Source: MED-G105 sp039025235 (lineage in GTDB: Bacteria; Pseudomonadota; Alphaproteobacteria; Caulobacterales; Parvularculaceae). Taken from it: a stretch of 64,000 nucleotides of DNA. Below, piece after piece: positions 1-8,858 of the stretch (positions are counted from its first letter, which is position 1; each line of letters begins with the position of its first letter). The DNA is taken from contig JBCCOS010000004.1 of NCBI GenBank assembly GCA_039025235.1, forward strand, positions 1 to 64,000, read 5' to 3'. The notes under the pieces were generated by a model, which saw nothing but the letters and a program-made list of their open reading frames with translations, ran no database searches and was not told the origin of the DNA. The translations under genes and the position numbers were made by a program.

Positions 1-63
1 CGAGCCGCCTTCCTCAACAAAAGTCACAACGCGAGACCGGATATCTTCTGATAATGCCTGCAT
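1..63 (-). CDS. IS630-family transposase, N-terminal end only (cut by window edge)
   Basis: Only the first 21 codons lie in the window. They begin MQALSEDIRSRVV and end VEEGGS, which resembles the start of IS630/Tc1-type transposases, where this stretch leads into a DNA-binding helix-turn-helix. A strong ribosome binding site (GGAGG, five bases before the ATG) supports the start. The rest of the gene lies left of the window, so I cannot tell whether the element is intact. It sits downstream of the chemotaxis operon. The call rests on a short match and is moderate. Confidence 0.55.
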   Translation of the reverse strand, partial: MQALSEDIRSRVVTFVEEGGS

Positions 64-307
64 GATCACCTCCAACCAGAAGGAATCACGCTTCGCTCAA
101 TTGTCAAAATTATGATTCAAACAGAGCGTCCGTTGCTCTAGCTTCGTCTTTTGGGGGTGCAGTAACAATCAACGCCGTATTCAGTTTAAAAGTTATTGGC
201 TTCTGTTCAGTGTTGAGGACGGTACGGTCTGAAGGGGGTAAGTATAATAACGCTTTGAAAAACTATCTTAGCGAACGAGGCTATTCATTACGATATCATA
301 GCCCCAA
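64..307. other. Intergenic region between the transposase start and the chemotaxis operon end
   Basis: I see no gene here. The stretch may include the terminal inverted repeat of the IS630 element, but only one end is visible, so the repeat cannot be defined. A TATAAT hexamer at 243-248 has no well-placed -35 box. Confidence 0.4.
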
Positions 308-712
308 TTAAAATAAATCAATCTCTCCATTGTCATGATCATCTGACTGATCATCTGACTGATCATTGCTCGAACTTTCAGGATCGGATAATCGTTTAGC
401 AAGGCGATTTAGTGTAAGATATTTCGCCGCCGTCTTCGAGTCGAGTACAAGCTCTTGAGGCGCTGAAAGTGCATTCATAAACTGTGCGAGATTTTCAAGC
501 GTTTGTGTGATTTCATCAACTTCTTGAAGGTCTAACGGCGCAGCGCCTTCGACCTTCGAGTAGTCCTCTAAAACAACACCAAGGGCTTTTTGAAGTCGAT
601 GCGTTGCATCGGCCATTCGGCTAAGTTCGTCGCTCACTTGTTCAAATACTGCTGCACCGCGTGCAGTACTATTCGTACTCTGCTCGTCAGTGCGTTTATG
701 TTTGAGCGACAT
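308..712 (-). CDS. Small protein of unknown function, last gene of the chemotaxis operon
   Basis: This is a 134-residue soluble protein with no signal peptide or membrane segment. I do not recognise the family. The first 100 residues look helical, with heptad-like leucines (about 22-50 and 64-85). The end is very acidic (SDDQSDDQSDDHD) and is encoded by a 12-bp tandem repeat. Its ATG overlaps the stop of the preceding cheY by one base (TAATG), so the two are probably translationally coupled. The position suggests an accessory role in chemotaxis signalling, such as a phosphatase or adaptor, but no motif confirms this. Confidence 0.75.
   Translation of the reverse strand: MSLKHKRTDEQSTNSTARGAAVFEQVSDELSRMADATHRLQKALGVVLEDYSKVEGAAPLDLQEVDEITQTLENLAQFMNALSAPQELVLDSKTAAKYLTLNRLAKRLSDPESSSNDQSDDQSDDHDNGEIDLF
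337..366. repeat. 12-bp tandem repeat, 2.5 copies, inside the small chemotaxis-operon gene
   Basis: The unit GATCATCTGACT occurs at 337-348 and 349-360, followed by a half unit at 361-366. It encodes the Ser-Asp-Asp-Gln repeat near the C terminus. The unit is a multiple of three, so copy-number changes would keep the frame. Confidence 0.85.
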
Positions 713-1107
713 TAAAGCTTTCCTATTACAGCCTCAATGCAGGCCTGTAACGATTGTGGCGTGAACGGCTTTTTGAGAAAGTTGTTAATGCCATATTGGC
801 GTGCCTTATTAATAAGGTCTTTATCAGCCGACCCAGTCACAAGTATAAAGCCGACTTTACTCGTCGACTTACACTGACGAAGGTTTTTTAAGAGCTCAAG
901 ACCATCCATCCCAGGCATGTTATAATCTGAAATGACAAGATGGACTGGATTACGCATAAGGCTGTCGAGCGCCGACTTCCCATCTTTGCGAAAATCCAAG
1001 TTTTTTACACCAATTTTTTCAAGCGGCTGAATAATCAGCCCACGGCTTGTCGACATGTCATCGACGACCATTATTTTAATATTGTCTCTCAAAGACATAA
1101 CACTCAT
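712..1107 (-). CDS. cheY: CheY-type single-domain response regulator (second copy)
   Basis: This 131-residue receiver domain has no output domain. The acidic pair is Asp16/Asp17, the phosphoacceptor is Asp61 (in SDYNMPG), the switch residue is Thr91 and the conserved lysine is Lys113 (in KKPF). Once phosphorylated by CheA it would bind the flagellar switch or act as a phosphate sink. It lies between cheR and a small unknown gene, with a one-base overlap to the latter. Another ATG three codons in is possible. It differs clearly from the other CheY at 4746-5111, so the two probably divide labour. Confidence 0.92.
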   Translation of the reverse strand: MSVMSLRDNIKIMVVDDMSTSRGLIIQPLEKIGVKNLDFRKDGKSALDSLMRNPVHLVISDYNMPGMDGLELLKNLRQCKSTSKVGFILVTGSADKDLINKARQYGINNFLKKPFTPQSLQACIEAVIGKL

Positions 1108-1150
1108 CCCATTGATGTATTAGGCTCAGTTAGGTTTTAAACGATGTTGA

Positions 1151-2041
1151 TTAATCAAGATTTACGCCACCTACACGCTTGTAAGTCGTTACGCCTGCAG
1201 CCTCGAAATATTTCGTCGCAGGTCCAGAAATTCTTTCCGAATGACCAATATACATCTGGCCGCTAGGTGCCAACACTTTTGCAAACTTCGACCAAACTTT
1301 TTGTTCAGTCTCTTCTTCAAAATAGATCACGACATTTCTGCAGAATATTACGTCGAATGGTCCGCGTACGGGCCAGTCACGAATCAGATTCATTTCCTTA
1401 AACGAAATTAGCGATTTCAATTCTGGTTTCGCGCACCAAATATCATTGTCGGTTTTCGACTTTGAGAAAAATCGCTTTTTCTCAACATCAGGGACGTTTT
1501 TAAGAAGTTGATCTTCGTATTCACCAGTACGTGCTTTGTTGACGATCGTTGGATCTATATCCGTTGCTAAAATACGCAAATCCCAAGAGGCCGCCTCAGG
1601 GGCAAGGCCAAGAACGCACATGGCTATTGTATAAGGCTCTTGACCGCTGGAACATGCTGCAGACCATAAACGAACGCGTTCGCCACGCGCAGCCTTTTCC
1701 AGAAGAGCCGGAAGAACATTCGCCTTCAAGTCGTCAAAATGATGAGGCTCACGGAAGAAATTGGTGACATTTGTTGTAAGCGACGTCAAAAGGTGACGAC
1801 GTTCTTCGGTATTTGATGGATCGGATACGAGCTGACAATACTCAGAAAATGTCTCTAGTTTGAGTTTCCGTATCCGTTTTGACAGCCGTGAATAAACTAA
1901 AGAGCTTTTGCCGCTGGAAAGAGCGATGCCAGCTTCTTCACGGATAATGCCGGCAATACAATCGAAATCACGCTCCGACATTTCAAAGTCGCGTTCTTGA
2001 GAGCTTTCACTAAGCGATTTTTGAGCGATAGCGACGTTCAT
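1151..2041 (-). CDS. cheR: CheR, chemoreceptor glutamate O-methyltransferase
   Basis: This 296-residue protein would methylate glutamates on chemoreceptors using S-adenosylmethionine, giving adaptation. It has an N-terminal helical domain (about 25-95) and a Rossmann-type methyltransferase domain. Visible motifs are WSAACSSGQEPYTIAM (SAM binding), ILATDID and FCRNVVIYF. The start codon overlaps the cheW stop in an ATGA arrangement. Normally it is opposed by the methylesterase CheB, which is not in this window. Confidence 0.95.
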   Translation of the reverse strand: MNVAIAQKSLSESSQERDFEMSERDFDCIAGIIREEAGIALSSGKSSLVYSRLSKRIRKLKLETFSEYCQLVSDPSNTEERRHLLTSLTTNVTNFFREPHHFDDLKANVLPALLEKAARGERVRLWSAACSSGQEPYTIAMCVLGLAPEAASWDLRILATDIDPTIVNKARTGEYEDQLLKNVPDVEKKRFFSKSKTDNDIWCAKPELKSLISFKEMNLIRDWPVRGPFDVIFCRNVVIYFEEETEQKVWSKFAKVLAPSGQMYIGHSERISGPATKYFEAAGVTTYKRVGGVNLD

Positions 2042-2508
2042 GCTGCTTCAACTTGAATTGGGGGGAGAACCCTCTCTAAATCGATAAAACGTATCATACG
2101 ATCTTCTATTGCCATCACACCACGAACAAAGGCTTTCGCAGTTTCAGACGCAACATCTGGTGTTGGCTGAAGCCGCTCGCCAAGGACAGTCAGGATATCG
2201 GAGACAGCATCGACTAAAAGACCTACAAGCTGATCATTGATTTGTGCAACAATGATGACGTGTCTTGCGCTGGGCTCTGTCGGTTCAAGGCCGAACCGAC
2301 GGGCAAGATCAACGATGGGTAAGACAGAACCACGTAGATTGATCACACCACTCACAAAGTCAGCTGAGTGAGGAAGGGGTGTCGCTGGCGTCCATCCTCG
2401 AATTTCTCGCACCGACATAATATCAACACAGTATTCCTGATCAGCCACGCGGAACGCGACGAGTTCGCGTGCGTCTTGACTATCGTTTTTTGACTCTTCT
2501 ATGGTCAT
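2038..2508 (-). CDS. cheW: CheW chemotaxis adaptor
   Basis: This 156-residue protein is a single CheW-like domain that links chemoreceptors to the kinase CheA. Recognisable features are the opening strand LVAFRVADQEYCVDIMSVREI, seen here in parts, and the segments GVINLRGSVLPIVDL and GLLVDAVSDIL. It lies four bases downstream of cheA and overlaps cheR, so the three are almost certainly cotranscribed and translated together. Confidence 0.95.
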   Translation of the reverse strand: MTIEESKNDSQDARELVAFRVADQEYCVDIMSVREIRGWTPATPLPHSADFVSGVINLRGSVLPIVDLARRFGLEPTEPSARHVIIVAQINDQLVGLLVDAVSDILTVLGERLQPTPDVASETAKAFVRGVMAIEDRMIRFIDLERVLPPIQVEAA

Positions 2509-2512
2509 TGCC

Positions 2513-4732
2513 TTACCCTGCCATTTGCATTTGAATATCGTCGGGGCTCACTGATGGTAAACTCGACACGATTGCATCCGCATCAAGAATAAGCGCAATA
2601 CGGCCATCCCCGAGAATTGTCGCGGCTGCAATGCCGGGAACATGTCCGTAGTTTTCTTCAAGACCTTTGATAACGACTTGTCTTTGGTCTTGTATTGCAT
2701 CAACAAGAAGCGCCGTCTTGGCGCCTTCTTCGGTCTCTACAAGGATCATCACGGTATCATTAAATTGTTCTAGTGGCTCGCGATATCCCAACTGGAAACC
2801 GACATCGATAACGGGTACAAATGTACCACGGATTAGAACGGTTGTTGCATCATCGCAAACGACATGAATATCGGAATCGTGGGGTTTGAGAGTCTCAACA
2901 ATTGAATTCAGCGGAACGACCAGTGTTTGGTCTGCTACGTTGACGACCATGCCGTCTAATACTGCAAGCGTCAGCGGTAGGCTGATGGAAAACGTGGACC
3001 CTTTTCCTGGTGTTGATGAAATGTTGATCCGCCCGCCAAGGGCTTGAATCGCTCTCTTAACAACATCCATTCCAACGCCGCGGCCGGATAGGTCGGAAAC
3101 CTCTTTCGCAGTAGAAAAACCTGGCATAAAAAGAAGGTTGTCTATCTCAGAGTTGGATAAGTCGGCATCAGGAGAAATAAGGTTTTTATCGATGGCGATC
3201 TGCTTGACGCGTTCACGATTAATTCCAGCGCCATCATCAGCAATCTCAATCATTACCCGACCGGATCGATGGGCAGCCGATAGGCGTACTGTTCCGCGCT
3301 CATCTTTTCCGGCCTCAATCCTTTTTTCAGGCGTTTCGAGGCCATGGTCGACGGCGTTTCGAATCATATGGGTGAGAGGGTCGGCCAGTCGTTCGATGAC
3401 CGTTTTATCCACTTCAGTGGACTCACCGTCAGTCTCAAGAATAACAGATTTATTTGTCGCACTCGAGGCTTCGCGCACGATGCGTGACATTCTTTGGAAA
3501 AGTGATTTAACAGGCTGTGCGCGGATAGCCATTACACTTTCTTGAATTTCACGAGTTAGCTGTTTGAATTCTTCAAAACCTGTAGCAAGTGACGAGTTTT
3601 GCGCCATTCCTGCGTCAACCGCCAACTCAGAAAGCATGGCCTGGTTGATTACCAATTCTCCTACGAGATTAATCAGTCGGTCCACGCGCTCAAGGTCGAC
3701 GCGAACGGTCGCTTTTGCGCCCCCTTGTTGATCTTTAGGCGATGCTTTTTTTACAGATGTTTTTTTTTCAGCTGGCGTTTCTTCTTTAGGCGCCTGATTT
3801 GGCGTCTCTATTGAATTCGAGACGTCTTCAGTGTTGGTTGCATCTGTATCATCGTTTCCGTCAACAGCTGCAATATCCTCTAGCTCAGCGCTTGCTGGGG
3901 CGATGGTTTCACTCTCTTGGTCGTCAGAGTCACTTTCAAATGCTGAGAGAATATTGCTATTGTTTTCCACTGTTTCGATTGCAAGGTCGCAGTCACCTTC
4001 GACAAACTCAAAGATTTCAGAAATTTCTGTTTCTGATTGTTCTGTTTCAATACAGACGGTCCATGTCAGATAAACCTCTTCTGGGTCGAAATCACTGAAA
4101 CTCGGTAGCGCTTCCGCATTACAAGTGGACGTAACGGTACCAATGTCGCTTAATGCCCGTAAGAGTAATGTGGTGTCATTTCCACGTTCATAAAGTGCTT
4201 TATGTGGTTTGAAAGAGATGTCGAAAGCGTTTGATGTACTCCCATCATCGCCAACGCTGTCATCTAAACCAAAATCGAGCGACATGGGTGTGAAGCTCTC
4301 AAACTCTTCATCATCCGCATCACCATTACTCGCATCGTCATCACCGGTTGATCCGGCAATTTCATGTAACTCACCGATAAGAGCAGAAATCGCGTCTGAG
4401 TCGATGTTAGCGCCATCTCGGGAAGCCGCCACAAGATCTGACAATACGTCGCCTGCACGAAGAAGAACGCTCAGGACCTCCTCAGTCGCATTGAGACGTT
4501 CGGCGCGGACTTCGTCAAGCGTTGTTTCGAAAGTGTGGGCGAAGCGCACGAGTTCGTCGAGACCAAACGCGCCAGCACCGCCCTTTATGGAGTGAACCGC
4601 TCGAAAGACTGCATTGACGGTCTCGCCATCATCGTCACCTTCACTCATTGCGAGGAGGCCAGCTTCCATTGCTTCGAGAAGCTCTTCGCACTCAATAAAA
4701 AAGGTCTCTCGGATTTCTTCCATCGGATCCAT
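2513..4732 (-). CDS. cheA: CheA chemotaxis histidine kinase
   Basis: This sensor kinase (739 residues from the chosen start) passes phosphate to CheY. Domain order is P1 phosphotransfer (His47 in AVHSIKGG), an acidic variable linker and P2-like region (about 120-340), P3 dimerisation (RVDRLINLVGELV), P4 ATPase (N box HMIRNAVDHGLE, G boxes GRGVGMDV and GKGSTFS) and a C-terminal CheW-like P5. The frame stays open up to 4777 but that would overlap cheY. The ATG at 4732 (MDPMEEIRE) leaves a short gap after cheY and fits the usual CheA start. The linker is rich in Asp, Glu and Ser. Confidence 0.95.
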   Translation of the reverse strand: MDPMEEIRETFFIECEELLEAMEAGLLAMSEGDDDGETVNAVFRAVHSIKGGAGAFGLDELVRFAHTFETTLDEVRAERLNATEEVLSVLLRAGDVLSDLVAASRDGANIDSDAISALIGELHEIAGSTGDDDASNGDADDEEFESFTPMSLDFGLDDSVGDDGSTSNAFDISFKPHKALYERGNDTTLLLRALSDIGTVTSTCNAEALPSFSDFDPEEVYLTWTVCIETEQSETEISEIFEFVEGDCDLAIETVENNSNILSAFESDSDDQESETIAPASAELEDIAAVDGNDDTDATNTEDVSNSIETPNQAPKEETPAEKKTSVKKASPKDQQGGAKATVRVDLERVDRLINLVGELVINQAMLSELAVDAGMAQNSSLATGFEEFKQLTREIQESVMAIRAQPVKSLFQRMSRIVREASSATNKSVILETDGESTEVDKTVIERLADPLTHMIRNAVDHGLETPEKRIEAGKDERGTVRLSAAHRSGRVMIEIADDGAGINRERVKQIAIDKNLISPDADLSNSEIDNLLFMPGFSTAKEVSDLSGRGVGMDVVKRAIQALGGRINISSTPGKGSTFSISLPLTLAVLDGMVVNVADQTLVVPLNSIVETLKPHDSDIHVVCDDATTVLIRGTFVPVIDVGFQLGYREPLEQFNDTVMILVETEEGAKTALLVDAIQDQRQVVIKGLEENYGHVPGIAAATILGDGRIALILDADAIVSSLPSVSPDDIQMQMAG

Positions 4733-4745
4733 AACGAATTCCAAT

Positions 4746-5111
4746 CTATGCGGCGACGCGTCTGATTGCGGCGACAAGTTTGTCCTTGTCGAAAGGTTTT
4801 ACAATCCAGCCTGTAGCTCCAGCGTCTCGCGCTCGTTGTTTCAGCTCTGGTGCGCTTTCTGTTGTTAAGACTAGGATCGGTGTTGAATGAGGATTGTTAC
4901 CATTCCGTACGCCATCGATAAAACCAAAACCGTCCAAATTGGGCATATTGATATCTGTTATGATGACATCAGGTGAGATACCTTTTAGCGTCTCAAGGCC
5001 ATCGACACCATCTTCTGCGAGATGGACATCAAAACCTTCGCTCACCAAGGCCAGGCGCAGCATATCGCGCATTGTTCGGGAATCATCGACGGCTAAAACA
5101 GAAATGGACAC
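4746..5111 (-). CDS. cheY: CheY-type response regulator (first copy)
   Basis: This 121-residue receiver domain has Asp9/Asp10, phosphoacceptor Asp53 (in TDINMPN), Thr83/Thr84 and Lys105 (in VKPF). The start is GTG, overlapping the stop of the STAS gene by one base (TAGTG). It sits directly before cheA and is the likelier main output regulator binding the switch. It closely resembles the CheY proteins encoded next to cheA in many alphaproteobacterial chemotaxis operons. Confidence 0.93.
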   Translation of the reverse strand: MSISVLAVDDSRTMRDMLRLALVSEGFDVHLAEDGVDGLETLKGISPDVIITDINMPNLDGFGFIDGVRNGNNPHSTPILVLTTESAPELKQRARDAGATGWIVKPFDKDKLVAAIRRVAA

Positions 5112-5395
5112 TAGTTTGCCTCCGCAACTGATAAAAGATCACCAGATACACATACACCCAGTGTATCCATATTTTCTTGAAAGGCCGTTGACGGATTTTG
5201 AATGACAAACTCAATATTGTTTGCGCGCCACTGGTTGGCAGCCGACAACAGTACTTGTAGGCATTGTCCTCCCAGCAGAGATACACTGCTGGCATCTATT
5301 TTTATAGGTTCGGTTTGCGCATTCGAAAGATCATTGTAAAGCTTTGAGGCTGCGTTCTGATCTAAACGACCTTCTAGAATTATTTCCGTAGCCAT
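5111..5395 (-). CDS. STAS-domain protein, first gene of the chemotaxis operon
   Basis: This is a 94-residue single STAS domain (anti-sigma antagonist fold). It carries the pattern LEGRLD at the start and IDASSVSLLGGQCLQVLL in the middle, where STAS proteins place a phosphorylatable Ser/Thr; here Ser-Ser-Val-Ser is available. The frame allows a TTG start at 5416, but the ATG at 5395 (MATEIILEG) fits the domain edge better. STAS proteins commonly head chemotaxis operons in alphaproteobacteria; their exact role there is not settled. Confidence 0.85.
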   Translation of the reverse strand: MATEIILEGRLDQNAASKLYNDLSNAQTEPIKIDASSVSLLGGQCLQVLLSAANQWRANNIEFVIQNPSTAFQENMDTLGVCVSGDLLSVAEAN

Positions 5396-5551
5396 AGTAT
5401 TAAGTGTCCACGTCAATCGTCGATATATAAATTCTTATTGATTGAGTGGCGATCATTCAGAAAATCTGCCTAACCTATGACCAACCCAACCGCGGGTTGA
5501 GTGTGCATGATTATCGTTAAAGAACGCTTATCTTGGTCCGTTATCGGAAAA

Positions 5552-6580
5552 CTAGAGAACCTCTTCGCTAATGACGCAGTTCCTGCCGTTTTCTTTCGCT
5601 TTGTAAAGGCAACGATCAGCCCGCTCAATGACATCTACAGCGGCTTCGTCTTTTCTGATAAGAGCCACACCGAACGATACGGTAACGTGACCGATTACTT
5701 CATTCGTAGAGCGTTTGGTTAATCTGCGATTGGCAATCTCTCCGCGAAGTTTATCGGTCAATCGAATAGCGTCTTCGAGATCGGTATTGGGGAGAATAAT
5801 CGCAAACTCTTCGCCACCATATCTGGCGACCAAATCTTGTCCTTTAGTATTCGACTGAAGACCAGACGCAACGAGCTTGAGCACTTGGTCTCCGACTTGA
5901 TGACCCCATTTATCATTGAATGACTTGAAGTGATCAACATCTCCTAAAACTAGGCATGCTGGTCCAACTTCTTCATCATCAAGGCTTGAGAGCGTGCGCT
6001 CCATTTCACGGTCGAACTGTTTCCGATTGGCTATTCCCGTTAAACCATCTGTATAAGCTTCTTCACGTATTTTATTCACGTCGTTGCGAAGGACCGCTAG
6101 TTCTTCGCGCGCGTCCTTTAGCTCTTCTTCGAGCGAGGTATTTTTATTCGATATATTTTTTGTCGCATCGGTAATTGCACTGATAAGTGCCGAAAGTTCT
6201 GGCTTTGAATTCACTGAATCAAGTGTCACCATTGCTTCGTCCAGGGACCCAGAGAATTCTCGATAGTTATTTCCAGCCTGTGTTATCTTTTCTATCACGC
6301 TTTCGACTTGCGTTGATACTCCTTCAGTGGCTTCCAATACTTCAGCCGCCTGCAGTTCGTTGGAAAAATGTCGGTTATGAAGGTCTTGAGTGGTTGCTTC
6401 CGTTAAAGGGGTTCCGTCGCTAATGGCCCGCTCAATTTCACGAGATAACTTAGGATTTAAGCCAGCAACATGTGTATACCAAAGCTCATAAGAAATTGGC
6501 GTCGCAGATGCGGCACTTTCTTTTATGCGCTCGATGGTTTCATCAGCAAATTCAAATGATTTTTTTGCAGACATCGTCAT
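5552..6580 (-). CDS. GGDEF diguanylate cyclase
   Basis: This 342-residue cytoplasmic protein would make cyclic di-GMP from two GTP. The N-terminal half (about 1-175) is helical with a long coiled coil just before the catalytic domain (about 140-175). The GGDEF domain (about 176-340) has DGLTGIANR, a metal-binding aspartate in LGDVDHFK and the active-site motif GGEEF. The usual inhibitory RxxD site five residues before GGEEF is replaced by KGQD, so feedback inhibition by product may be lost. It lies between the chemotaxis operon and fliM, suggesting a role in the motile-to-sessile switch. Confidence 0.92.
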   Translation of the reverse strand: MTMSAKKSFEFADETIERIKESAASATPISYELWYTHVAGLNPKLSREIERAISDGTPLTEATTQDLHNRHFSNELQAAEVLEATEGVSTQVESVIEKITQAGNNYREFSGSLDEAMVTLDSVNSKPELSALISAITDATKNISNKNTSLEEELKDAREELAVLRNDVNKIREEAYTDGLTGIANRKQFDREMERTLSSLDDEEVGPACLVLGDVDHFKSFNDKWGHQVGDQVLKLVASGLQSNTKGQDLVARYGGEEFAIILPNTDLEDAIRLTDKLRGEIANRRLTKRSTNEVIGHVTVSFGVALIRKDEAAVDVIERADRCLYKAKENGRNCVISEEVL

Positions 6581-6755
6581 AATGATAACCCAAACGATTA
6601 AAGGCTAAAACGAAGAAATCTTATTCTGTACCGTCCGAATACTATAAGCTTGAACACGAAGCGTGAAAATTTCGTGCAGAAATGTAAAATTCTAGGGATA
6701 ATGACTAATCAATAATTATTGAGCTATTAATTTTTGCTCTCGGTACTTATTGAAA

Positions 6756-7715
6756 CTACTCGGTTAGGCTTAGAAGACTTGTCATTCTATGATCTGGATC
6801 TTCGACTAGCTTTATGGCTTTTTGAGTCTGATGTCGCCCTAATTGTCCGATAGCGATCGGTCGGGTTTCTTTTCCATTTGAAACGGACAGTTGAATTTGC
6901 TCAAGACTTTCTTGAGAAAATGCCAGCAATTGGCCTGGTTCGAATTTTGATATTTCGTCAACGGTTAGCTGAGCTCTATTGATCACAGCATGGAGTGTAA
7001 GAGGCAAATGCATCGCTTCGTTATGTAGGTGTGAAGACCAAATACCTTGAGATGAAATATCTTCAATTTGTCGAGGTTTCGTGTTCGCGGTGATTTCTTC
7101 AACCATTGTCACGGGTAGCGCCAAACGGGCATGCATTGGCTCCATGCCTTCTTCGCCGAAGGCAAAACAAATGACGACGACCTTTGAGGCGTCATCCATA
7201 AAATGAACGTTATCGATGTGTCGCTCTATCTCCATTTGTCTAAAGATCTCGTTTTCGGATTTATCAGCATAGACTGGAAGGGCTTTTTTAAGTGGTGACG
7301 CAATGCACTCAAATAATGGACGGCTCAACACTGTATCAATTGCCGTGGGTGAATAGGTTGTAGCGTCAGAAACCGTTTCGTTCTCTCCGGCTAAGCCAGC
7401 TTCAATCCAGTAATGCGTTAACTGATTATCAAGGTGAAATAAGAAATCATCGGTGAAGCAATAGAGTGACTTATTCGGCAATTCGCCAAATAATCCCTTT
7501 AAGCTCGTTACTTCGGCGTCATGGTATCGTGCAGAGAATATAAACCTCGGCTCGAAAACAAGCGACTCATTGATTTTCGAAGTTAGATGCTCGGCGAATT
7601 CAATAACGGCATCGTCAGGCTTTCGCCCATCAGCCGCTTTGATCTTCCTCCTAATCAACGCTCCACTTTGGTCTGACACTCTCTTAACGAACCCTGATTG
7701 AGAAAGATACGACAC
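6756..7715 (-). CDS. fliM: FliM-like flagellar motor switch protein (divergent)
   Basis: This 319-residue protein ends in a SpoA/FliN-like domain (about 238-312: LPLTLHAVINRAQLTVDEI, then LEPGQLLAF-like and RPIAIGQLGRH), as in FliM. The middle matches the CheC-like core only weakly. FliM forms the C-ring between FliG and FliN and binds CheY-P through an N-terminal EIDxLL-type helix; I do not see that motif in the first 25 residues. The start is GTG, with AGAAGG very close upstream. fliG and fliN are in another operon at 14-16 kb. The call is good but the protein is divergent. Confidence 0.8.
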   Translation of the reverse strand: MSYLSQSGFVKRVSDQSGALIRRKIKAADGRKPDDAVIEFAEHLTSKINESLVFEPRFIFSARYHDAEVTSLKGLFGELPNKSLYCFTDDFLFHLDNQLTHYWIEAGLAGENETVSDATTYSPTAIDTVLSRPLFECIASPLKKALPVYADKSENEIFRQMEIERHIDNVHFMDDASKVVVICFAFGEEGMEPMHARLALPVTMVEEITANTKPRQIEDISSQGIWSSHLHNEAMHLPLTLHAVINRAQLTVDEISKFEPGQLLAFSQESLEQIQLSVSNGKETRPIAIGQLGRHQTQKAIKLVEDPDHRMTSLLSLTE

Positions 7716-7867
7716 CTTCTCTATTCATTAGAACAAAAATAGTTACGCGTGTCTTAAGTAAAAGCGAATAGAGCGATCAATAAGGTGAACGAATGAATAG
7801 GCTTACTAAGTTATCAACCATATTCTGTATTTATGTCATCCGATCAGACCAAGGCGTTTAAAGCTGA

Positions 7868-8767
7868 ATGAGCGGCGATATCATCATAAAAAAGAAAAAG
7901 GTGATCAATGGCGGTGGTCACCATGGTGGTGCATGGAAGGTTGCGTATGCAGATTTCGTGACCGCAATGATGGCATTCTTTTTATTGATGTGGCTCCTTA
8001 ATGCGACAACGGAAGATCAGCGTAAAGGTATTGCAGACTATTTTGATCCGACAATCCCAATCAGTCGCATATCTGCCGGCGGAACCGGCGTTATGGATGG
8101 ATCATCGATATTTGTTGATGATACTCAGGCCGATGACGGCGTAGGCGGGTCGCGTGGTGTTCGAGGACCATCATCACCGGCTGTAGAGGGTAAAGTTTCT
8201 GACGAACCCAATGCAATTCCAGGCTTCGATCCAGAACAGTTAGCATTCTCACAAAGCCCTGGCGCTTCTTTCCAAAACATGGATGAAAGGAAATCGACTG
8301 ACGATACGGATGTCGAGGGCGTCAAGGCAGATGTATTACAAAAAGCGGAGGCGCTTAGTGAAGATGGTGAATTTGCTGATCACATCCTGATGCGGGAAAC
8401 ATCAGAAGGACTTGTTATCGAAATAATCGATCAAAAAGATAATCCTCTCTTTGCTGTTGGTTCGGCAAACCCTTCTGAAAAGTTAAGAATTCTGATCGGC
8501 GTAGTGGCTGAAGTAACAAACACTGTCACGAATGAGATCGCCATTATAGGGCATACGGATGCTTTGCCATACCGGTCTCCGGAGGGATATTCAAACTGGG
8601 AATTATCAAGTGATCGTGCCCTTGCGGCCCGACGCCTCATGATTCAATCGGGTTCCATACCGTCCCAAATCGTTGAAGTATCTGGAAAAGCGTCATCGGA
8701 GCCGCTCTCTGAAGATCCTTATGCACCTCAGAATAGAAGGATTTCAATAACGTTACTTCGAAATTGA
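7868..8767 (+). CDS. motB: MotB flagellar stator subunit
   Basis: This 299-residue protein has one membrane helix near the N terminus (about 26-46) with the proton-binding Asp29 in YADFVTAMMAFF. A plug/linker region follows (about 50-165, Gly/Asp/Ser rich). A C-terminal OmpA-like peptidoglycan-binding domain (about 180-298) includes IAIIGHTDALPY and the ending NRRISITLLRN. With MotA it forms the proton channel that drives rotation. It is not next to motA (21.5 kb) but leads the hook-filament gene block and is divergent from fliM. Confidence 0.95.
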   Translation: MSGDIIIKKKKVINGGGHHGGAWKVAYADFVTAMMAFFLLMWLLNATTEDQRKGIADYFDPTIPISRISAGGTGVMDGSSIFVDDTQADDGVGGSRGVRGPSSPAVEGKVSDEPNAIPGFDPEQLAFSQSPGASFQNMDERKSTDDTDVEGVKADVLQKAEALSEDGEFADHILMRETSEGLVIEIIDQKDNPLFAVGSANPSEKLRILIGVVAEVTNTVTNEIAIIGHTDALPYRSPEGYSNWELSSDRALAARRLMIQSGSIPSQIVEVSGKASSEPLSEDPYAPQNRRISITLLRN

Positions 8768-8858
8768 ATCATCTTTGATCGATTTCATTTAGCGACTTTT
8801 TAAGTGTTTGAAGATTATGACTATACCTCACACGGTAATTTAGTGTTGAGGGAAACAA

